Below, piece after piece: positions 59,454 to 64,000 of a DNA stretch of 64,000 nucleotides (positions are counted from its first letter, which is position 1; every line of letters starts with the position of its first letter). The position numbers and the translations under genes were made by a program. The notes beneath the pieces were generated by a model. That model did not search any database, was not told the origin of the DNA, and worked only from the letters and a program-made list of their open reading frames with translations. Origin of the DNA: Parenemella sanctibonifatiensis (lineage in GTDB: Bacteria > Actinomycetota > Actinomycetes > Propionibacteriales > Propionibacteriaceae); assembly GCF_002250565.1 (NCBI RefSeq), contig NZ_NMVJ01000006.1, forward strand, positions 434,001 through 498,000. The letters are read 5' to 3'.

Positions 59454-60527
59454 TCAGTCGGCGAGCAGCTCGGCCAGGTCGAAACGCACCGGCACCTCGA
59501 GCTGGTCAAAGGTGCAGTCTTGGGCCGGCTTGTCCTGACGCCAGCGACGGAACTGCCCGTTGTGCCGAAAGCGGGTGCCCTCCATCTGGTCGTAGCCGAC
59601 CTCCACCACCAACTCCGGCGGCACCAGGTGCAGTTCCTTCACCTCGGTGGTCCAGCGGCTCACCGAGCCGGGACGACGGGCCCCGCCGGGCTGTTGCGGC
59701 TGCGCCCACGGATGCTGCTGCCATTCCTCGCTGTCCGGGGTGAGAGTGATCTCGGCGAGGCTGGCGGCGAACTCGGCACGGACCTTCTCGGGGAAGGCGG
59801 ATGCCGCGCCCACCCAAGCCAGGTCACCATCGGCGTCGTAGAGGCCCAGCTGCAGGGAGCCCAACAGCGGCCGTTGCGGGGTGGAGTTCTTGTGGAGTTT
59901 GTACGCCCCCACAACGCAGTCAGCCTCCCGGCCATGCTTGACCTTGACCATGGCACGGACGTTGGGCTGATAGGTGCCGTCCAGTGGCTTGGCGATGACG
60001 CCGTCCAGGCCGGCGCCCTCGAACTCGTTGAACCACTGCTGGGCCAGTTCGAGATCGGTGGTCATCGGAGTGAGGTGAATGGGCGCGTCAGCAGTGCTGA
60101 GGGCGCGTTCCAGCAGCGTGCGACGTTCGGTGTGAGGGAGCTCCATGACCGACCGGTCGTCCAGTGCCAACACGTCCCAGACCACCATCGAGGCGGGGAT
60201 CTCAGCGGACAGCTTGGCGATCCGGGAGGCCGCGGGATGGATCCGCTCGGTCAGCGCGACGAAGTTGAGCCGGTCGCCGTCGACGATGATGATCTCGCCG
60301 TCGAGCACGCAGCGGTGCGGGGTGTTGTCCAGCAGCGATTCGATCAGCTCAGGAAAGTACTGGGTCAGCTGCTTGCCCGACCGACTCCACAACTCGACGT
60401 CATCACGGTCCCGGAAGACCAGGCAACGAAAGCCGTCCCACTTCGGCTCGTAGGCCATGTCGGCCGGAATCCGGGCCGCAGGCTTGGCGAGCATCGGCTT
60501 GATCGGGGGCTGCAACGGGAACGGCAT
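59454..60527 (-). CDS. ATP-dependent DNA ligase (LigC/LigD-ligase type)
   Basis: A 357-residue ligase. The adenylated lysine is in YEPKWDGFRCLVF near residue 30; downstream nucleotidyltransferase motifs are CVLDGEIIIVDGD, GLDGVIAKPLDG and AMVKVKHGR. An OB-fold C-terminal domain follows (LGLYDADGDLAWVG, RHNGQFRRWRQDK). It is the size of mycobacterial LigC and would seal breaks together with the LigD-type polymerase. ATG 60527 is preferred over GTG 60545; CAAACT lies six bases upstream. Confidence 0.9.
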   Translation of the reverse strand: MPFPLQPPIKPMLAKPAARIPADMAYEPKWDGFRCLVFRDRDDVELWSRSGKQLTQYFPELIESLLDNTPHRCVLDGEIIIVDGDRLNFVALTERIHPAASRIAKLSAEIPASMVVWDVLALDDRSVMELPHTERRTLLERALSTADAPIHLTPMTTDLELAQQWFNEFEGAGLDGVIAKPLDGTYQPNVRAMVKVKHGREADCVVGAYKLHKNSTPQRPLLGSLQLGLYDADGDLAWVGAASAFPEKVRAEFAASLAEITLTPDSEEWQQHPWAQPQQPGGARRPGSVSRWTTEVKELHLVPPELVVEVGYDQMEGTRFRHNGQFRRWRQDKPAQDCTFDQLEVPVRFDLAELLAD

Positions 60528-60845
60528 TGGTTCAGTTTGCCCCACTCGCGCCGCCCGCGCTGGCGGTCACACCGCTCACCAAGGCGAGAAGGAGCAGGTC
60601 AATCGCCACCAGTGGGATCGGCAGGTCGCCGACGTGGCCCCATACCCACCTTGCGCCAGCGAGGTACGGCTGTTTGCGAAGAAATCGACGCGGAGCCGGA
60701 GACCCACAGCTGATCGGGGGTAGCGGCTGTGGGTCCGGGGCGGTGGAGAGCCAGCTGACCGATCGGTGCGGTGACGCAGCGACCCCAACAACCTGGGTCA
60801 CAGGGTGGTGCGCGAGCGACATCGCAGGTGCGGCAGACTGGGCCG
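60528..60845. other. intergenic region ligase / ppk2
   Basis: 318 bases with no convincing gene. A 10-bp hairpin (GACCCACAGC at 60701-60710 with 60726-60735) is present. A 96-codon open frame on the minus strand (60532-60822) ends in a hydrophobic segment but has no family resemblance. CAGACT at 60834-60839 is a possible -10 for ppk2. Confidence 0.4.
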
Positions 60846-61721
60846 ATGGGATCTGATCGTGATGAAGCGCAGCCGACCGAGCCTCTCAGGGAACTCCTGC
60901 GCGCCCCGCAGGGCAAGGTCGATCTGTCAACCATCGACCCCCGTGGCACAGCCGGCTATCCGGGCAAGGGCAAGAAGGACGTCGACGACATCGTCGCCGA
61001 GCTGGCACCGCGCTTGTCCGACCTGCAGGAGCAGCTCTACGCCGCGGGCCGCGCCGACGAACCGGACGCGCGCTCGGTGCTGGTGATCCTGCAGGGTCTG
61101 GACACCTCCGGCAAGGGTGGCGTCATCCGTCACGCCATGGGCCTGGTGGATCCCCAGGGGATCGCGCTGCGGGCCTTCAAGCAGCCCACCAAGGAGGAGC
61201 TGTCGCACCACTTCCTGTGGCGGATCCGCAAGGCACTGCCCGAGCCCGGCATGATCGGTGTGTTCGACCGTTCCCAGTACGAGGACGTGCTGGCTGTACG
61301 CGTCCTGGAGCTCGTCCCGGAGTCCGAATGGCGGCCCCGCTTCGAGGAGATCAACGCCTTCGAGGCGAAGCTGATCGAATCAGGCACCACGGTGATCAAG
61401 TGCTTCCTGCACATTTCTTCGGACGAACAGAAGGAGCGACTGGCGGAGCGGCTTGACCGGCCCGACAAGTACTGGAAGTACAGCCCCGGCGACATCGACA
61501 CCCGCGCCCAGTGGCCGGCCTACGTCGAGGCGTACGAGGAGGCCATCGAGCAGTGCAACACCGAAGCGGCGCCCTGGTTCATCGTGCCCTCGGACCGCAA
61601 GTGGTACCGGAACTGGGCCGTCGCGCAGCTCCTGCGCGAGCACTTGGAAGCGATGGACCTGAGCTGGCCAGAGGCCGACTTCGACGTCGAAACCGAGAAG
61701 AAGCGGCTGGCTGCGACCTGA
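60846..61721 (+). CDS. polyphosphate kinase 2 family protein
   Basis: A 291-residue PPK2 that transfers phosphate between polyphosphate and nucleotides. Walker A is ILQGLDTSGKGGV, the lid and Walker B region FDRSQYEDVLAVRV, and the ending WYRNWAVAQLL is typical. A one-domain class (I or III) is indicated; direction and nucleotide preference cannot be read. The ATG at 60846 has CAGACT six bases upstream. A hairpin separates it from the convergent CbiX-like gene. Confidence 0.93.
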   Translation: MGSDRDEAQPTEPLRELLRAPQGKVDLSTIDPRGTAGYPGKGKKDVDDIVAELAPRLSDLQEQLYAAGRADEPDARSVLVILQGLDTSGKGGVIRHAMGLVDPQGIALRAFKQPTKEELSHHFLWRIRKALPEPGMIGVFDRSQYEDVLAVRVLELVPESEWRPRFEEINAFEAKLIESGTTVIKCFLHISSDEQKERLAERLDRPDKYWKYSPGDIDTRAQWPAYVEAYEEAIEQCNTEAAPWFIVPSDRKWYRNWAVAQLLREHLEAMDLSWPEADFDVETEKKRLAAT

Positions 61722-61759
61722 GTCGGCAGGGTCGGGATCACCCGCACGCTCAGTGTGGA

Positions 61760-61790
61760 CCATCGGCCCCTCACCGTGAGAGGCCGATGG
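61760..61790. terminator. bidirectional hairpin between ppk2 and CbiX-like gene
   Basis: 14-base arms (CCATCGGCCCCTCA at 61760-61773 with 61777-61790) pair with one mismatch around CCG. Confidence 0.7.
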
Positions 61791-61805
61791 CTCGGGACGA
61801 CTGGA

Positions 61806-62585
61806 TCAGCTGACGACGCGCAGGTCCGGCTTGCTCACTTTGGGTTGCGGCCGCTCCGGGGCGATCTCGACAAGATCCATCGCGGCATACGCGTAGCGGG
61901 CCAGGATCAGGTCGACCAATTCGGGCTCGTCACCGAGCGGCTCGGCCATGACAGCGCCCATCCGGTTGGCCTGTTCCTTCTGCAACTGGAAGTTGCTGTC
62001 AGCTCCCAAGAAGAGCGATCCGACGGCGAGGTGACGTCGACCTTGGGCGCGCAGTGAAGCGAGCGCGTTGGCGGTGGACACCTCGGTGGTGTTCGCCGTG
62101 ACGCAGGGGAGGTGGTGCTGGTGCGACCATTGCCGCGCGCGGCGGGCCAGCAGGCCGGAACCGCGGACATCGGCGCCGGGCTCGGCTGCCAGGACCAGAC
62201 CATCCAGTTCCCGTGCGCGGGCGTCGCGCAGCGCAGCGCGCAACCGCCGGTTGATGGCGCCCAAGAGCATCGCGGAGGGGCCAATCGGCCGAGCGGTCGC
62301 GATCCGGACGTTGGTGGACACTGCGGTGACCGCGGCCACGGCGGCGTTGATCCGGTCGCTGGTCTGAGTCGCGGCGGCCAGCTGCATCGGGACGATGACG
62401 ACCTCGCCGCTGTCACTACCGAGGTTGACCACGGCCTGCTGCAGGGACTTCTCATTGACCGAGGCGGCGCCCACCCGATGCTGGGACCGCATCTTCTGAA
62501 TTCGGTCGCGGAGCTCATACATGACGCGCGACACCCGCAGGTCGTCAGTTCGGTCCGTCAACAAGACGATGGCCGGCGCAGTCAT
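61806..62585 (-). CDS. CbiX/sirohydrochlorin chelatase-like protein, histidines missing
   Basis: A 259-residue protein with two tandem chelatase-like halves. VVIVPMQLAAATQTSDRINAAV and ATARPIGPSAMLLGAINRRL follow the CbiX pattern. The metal-binding HGS motif at the start of the fold is replaced by LLTDRTDD, and the later histidine position is also changed, so chelatase activity is doubtful. GGGGAGG precedes ATG 62585. A promoter with TATATT lies about 80 bases upstream. The family is found beside siroheme or sulfur genes in actinobacteria, but none are next to it here. Confidence 0.7.
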   Translation of the reverse strand: MTAPAIVLLTDRTDDLRVSRVMYELRDRIQKMRSQHRVGAASVNEKSLQQAVVNLGSDSGEVVIVPMQLAAATQTSDRINAAVAAVTAVSTNVRIATARPIGPSAMLLGAINRRLRAALRDARARELDGLVLAAEPGADVRGSGLLARRARQWSHQHHLPCVTANTTEVSTANALASLRAQGRRHLAVGSLFLGADSNFQLQKEQANRMGAVMAEPLGDEPELVDLILARYAYAAMDLVEIAPERPQPKVSKPDLRVVS

Positions 62586-62767
62586 GGCTGCCTCCCCGTC
62601 ACTCGTGGTGGTTGCGCCCACTCAATCCCCGACCGGGGTGGCAGCGCAAGTTCATTCTCAGAATATAAGACGCTGTCTCATTTGTCGAACATCCTGGGTG
62701 GATGGCGCGGCGAAGCGACTGCAGGCCGCCTGCACACCTCCAGCCTCACGTAGTTGGGCAGCAGAAA

Positions 62768-62810
62768 CCGGCGAGAGGACCTGCACAGCCACTGCCTGCA
62801 GCGATTGCGC
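62768..62810. repeat. diverged half of the 79-bp palindrome family
   Basis: 43 bases align without gaps to 32880-32922, with 32 identities, including ACCTGCACA and TTGCGC. The left arm is less conserved. Confidence 0.6.
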
Positions 62811-62933
62811 CGTCGACCGGCGTACGCCACCAGGCCGGCCAGCCCACGGCCTGCCGACCTTGGCGGCAGGCGGGCCAATCCACCCATGCACGGGCCTGAA
62901 CCAGGGGGCAGTACGACACTCGGGACAATCGAT

Positions 62934-62963
62934 TTGTGCACCGCGCTCAGGATGGGCTATGTT
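62934..62963 (+). promoter_or_regulatory. promoter of the tRNA cluster
   Basis: TTGTGC (62934-62939), an 18-base spacer and TATGTT (62958-62963). The first tRNA starts about 33 bases after the expected transcription start. Confidence 0.55.
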
Positions 62964-63002
62964 TCTGGTCGCGCCTGATCCGGGAAACGGAGCAGATCGC
63001 AT

Positions 63003-63075
63003 GCGGACGTGGCTCAGCTGGTAGAGCATCACCTTGCCAAGGTGAGGGTCGCGGGTTCGAATCCCGTCGTCCGCT
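63003..63075 (+). tRNA. tRNA-Gly (GCC)
   Basis: 73 bases with acceptor GCGGACG paired to CGTCCGC, GGTTCGAATCC T-arm and a GCC anticodon flanked by TT and AA. The 3' CCA is not encoded. Confidence 0.97.
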
Positions 63076-63121
63076 CGGAGGGTCTCGCACATCCACGCGT
63101 GACGGGGGTAACCCCCTCCAG

Positions 63122-63192
63122 GGTGGGTTGGCCGAGAGGCGAGGCAACGGACTGCAAATCCGTTTACACCGGTTCGAATCCGGTACCCACCT
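63122..63192 (+). tRNA. tRNA-Cys (GCA)
   Basis: 71 bases; acceptor GGTGGGT pairs with ACCCACC, the anticodon GCA is at 63154-63156, and the T-arm contains GGTTCGAATCC. No CCA is encoded. Confidence 0.97.
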
Positions 63193-63193
63193 C

Positions 63194-63265
63194 GGGCGGT
63201 TGGCGCAGCGGTAGCGCACTTCCCTGACACGGAAGGGGTCGCCAGTTCGATCCTGGCATCGCCCA
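63194..63265 (+). tRNA. tRNA-Val (GAC)
   Basis: 72 bases, starting one base after tRNA-Cys. Acceptor GGGCGGT pairs with ATCGCCC (one G-T), the anticodon GAC is at 63226-63228, and the T-loop is AGTTCGATCCT. Confidence 0.97.
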
Positions 63266-63270
63266 CACAG

Positions 63271-63294
63271 AAAATCCCCTCCGGGGGATTTTTT
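63271..63294 (+). terminator. intrinsic terminator of the tRNA cluster
   Basis: AAAATCCCC pairs with GGGGATTTT around TCCG, followed directly by more T. It is the only terminator here with a classic T-run. Confidence 0.95.
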
Positions 63295-63311
63295 GCTTTT
63301 CCGGGGGACCG

Positions 63312-63335
63312 GTGACGTTCCCGCGGGAACGTCAC
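63312..63335. repeat. 24-bp perfect palindrome before pdxH
   Basis: GTGACGTTCCCG followed by its exact complement. The same core (GACGTTCCCGCGGG) recurs at 63987-64000, cut by the window end, so the palindrome probably flanks pdxH on both sides. Confidence 0.8.
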
Positions 63336-63404
63336 ACGCCGGAACAGGATCGGCGACGGGAACCCTCGCAGCAGCCCACGCCCAGGGTGACGCAGGATGG
63401 TGAC

Positions 63405-63959
63405 ATGACTGATCTTGCCGCCCGGCTCCGCCGCTTGCCCGCCTTTCCCGCGGACATGCCCGACCTCGATCCGAGCGCGGCCCCCGATGAGCCGGCCGAC
63501 CTGTTCCTGTCGTGGCTGGAGGACGCGATCGCCAGCGGTGCACGCCAACCCCATGCGATGACGTTTCAGACCAACGCTGAGGGGCCCGTCGGGCGTACGT
63601 TGATCCTCAAGGACCTCGACGACCGCGGCCTGCACGTCTCGACCCACCGCACCTCCCGGAAGGGCCAGCAGCTCGCCGTCGACCCGCGGGCTGCGATGAC
63701 CTTCTTCTGGCGCGAGAGCGGCCGGCAGGTGCAGGTCGGCGGCCATGTCATTGGCCTCGATGAGGAGACCTCCCAGGCCGACTGGCGAGCCCGCCCCAGC
63801 TACACCGGTGAGCCCAATCCGGACTGGCAGGTGTACGCCTTGCAGCCCCATTGGTGGGAGTTCACCCAATCCCGCCATGACCGGCGCCACGTCCGGATCG
63901 GCTACCTGCGGGAGGGGACTGGCTGGGTCCACGGGCCCGTGACCACCGCTGCCGGCTGA
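63405..63959 (+). CDS. pdxH: pyridoxamine/pyridoxine 5'-phosphate oxidase-family protein
   Basis: A 184-residue FMN-dependent oxidase of the PdxH fold. ARQPHAMTFQTNAEGPVGRTLILKDLDDRGLHVSTH is the FMN-binding part, RAAMTFFWRESGRQVQVGGHV follows, and the C-terminal YALQPHWWEFTQSRHDRRHVRIGYLR matches the substrate-binding end of PdxH (usually ..R.HDR..Y). It is shorter than E. coli PdxH (218) at the N-terminus. It should make pyridoxal 5'-phosphate, though actinobacterial relatives sometimes act on F420. CAGGAT is six bases before the ATG. Confidence 0.8.
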   Translation: MTDLAARLRRLPAFPADMPDLDPSAAPDEPADLFLSWLEDAIASGARQPHAMTFQTNAEGPVGRTLILKDLDDRGLHVSTHRTSRKGQQLAVDPRAAMTFFWRESGRQVQVGGHVIGLDEETSQADWRARPSYTGEPNPDWQVYALQPHWWEFTQSRHDRRHVRIGYLREGTGWVHGPVTTAAG

Positions 63960-64000
63960 CGGGCCAGCCGCCGCGGCGCCAGCACCGACGTTCCCGCGGG

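Larger units (their letters stand above)
62586..63002. other. intergenic region with diverged palindrome and tRNA promoter
   Basis: 417 bases without a supported gene. The left part has an AT-rich promoter for the CbiX-like gene (TATATT on the minus strand near 62662-62667). A diverged copy of the 79-bp repeat lies at 62768-62810, and the promoter of the tRNA genes is at the right. Confidence 0.5.

Noticed and set aside
60532-60822. A 96-codon minus-strand frame with a hydrophobic end
   Set aside because: No ribosome site, no family resemblance, and composition unlike neighbouring genes; not called.
63003-63265. tRNA cluster as an integration site
   Set aside because: No integrase gene and no duplicated tRNA 3' end were found downstream within the window.

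Overview
The window is about 64 kb of high-GC DNA from an actinobacterium. Indicators are DUF-family genes typical of that phylum (DUF3000, DUF3093, DUF3710, DUF4193, DUF5998, DUF7455), sepH, a topoisomerase IV beside a DUF7455 gene, a TrkA pair, and many starts preceded by a TANNNT hexamer. Gene content and GTACGC-rich codon context look most like Propionibacteriaceae or other Propionibacteriales; the family assignment is an inference. About 57 protein genes and three tRNA genes are packed closely, and most of the sequence is core chromosome with few signs of recent acquisition.

Region by region. 1-4.7 kb: a partial gene, an exonuclease-NUDIX pair, an amidohydrolase, polyprenol-phosphate mannose synthase and FxsA. 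4.7-17.3 kb: DUF7455 gene and parE, then two related secreted beta-propeller proteins (one with an LPxTG-type sorting signal) on either side of a zinc alcohol dehydrogenase, then parC in an overlapping unit with a beta-carbonic anhydrase and an alpha/beta hydrolase. 17.4-29.5 kb: DUF2183 protein, GNAT/acyl-CoA synthetase fusion, DUF5998, phosphodiesterase, sepH, and a conserved actinobacterial block (DUF4193, DUF3093, DUF3710, OB-fold, two TrkA proteins, a TrmA/RumA-type RNA methyltransferase) that lacks dut at its usual place. 29.7-36.6 kb: an aconitase with an extra helical insertion, three small genes between two copies of a 79-bp palindromic repeat, and an MFS transporter. 36.6-45.5 kb: a 1,843-residue single-chain acyl-CoA carboxylase, a GT87-type membrane glycosyltransferase and dxs. 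45.6-55.1 kb: carbohydrate genes, comprising nagB-nagA, three Gfo/Idh/MocA oxidoreductases, an esterase-like hydrolase, a D-2-hydroxyacid dehydrogenase and an AGE-family epimerase. They are interrupted by an AbiEi/DUF559 gene bracketed by inverted 77-bp palindromes. 55.2-64 kb: RNase D-DUF3000, msrB, a stand-alone LigD-type polymerase and an ATP-dependent DNA ligase separated by two SMR transporter genes, ppk2, a CbiX-like protein, tRNA-Gly/Cys/Val and pdxH.

Functional links. The two SMR genes follow a sequence that matches the guanidine-III (ykkC-III) riboswitch in all three conserved blocks, which makes them guanidinium exporters of the Gdx/SugE type. Near-identical LacI-type operators sit before nagB and between the divergent Gfo/Idh genes, suggesting that amino-sugar use and the second carbohydrate cluster share one regulator located outside the window. 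Ppm synthase and the GT87 protein are consistent with polyprenol-phosphate-mannose-dependent glycosylation. ParE and ParC form topoisomerase IV.

Non-coding structure. Several imperfect palindromes of 77-79 bp lie between genes in at least two sequence families. Strong hairpin terminators follow fxsA, the sorted propeller gene, the DUF4193 gene, acnA, a Gfo/Idh gene, ppk2 and the tRNA cluster. No rRNA, CRISPR array, insertion sequence or prophage was found.
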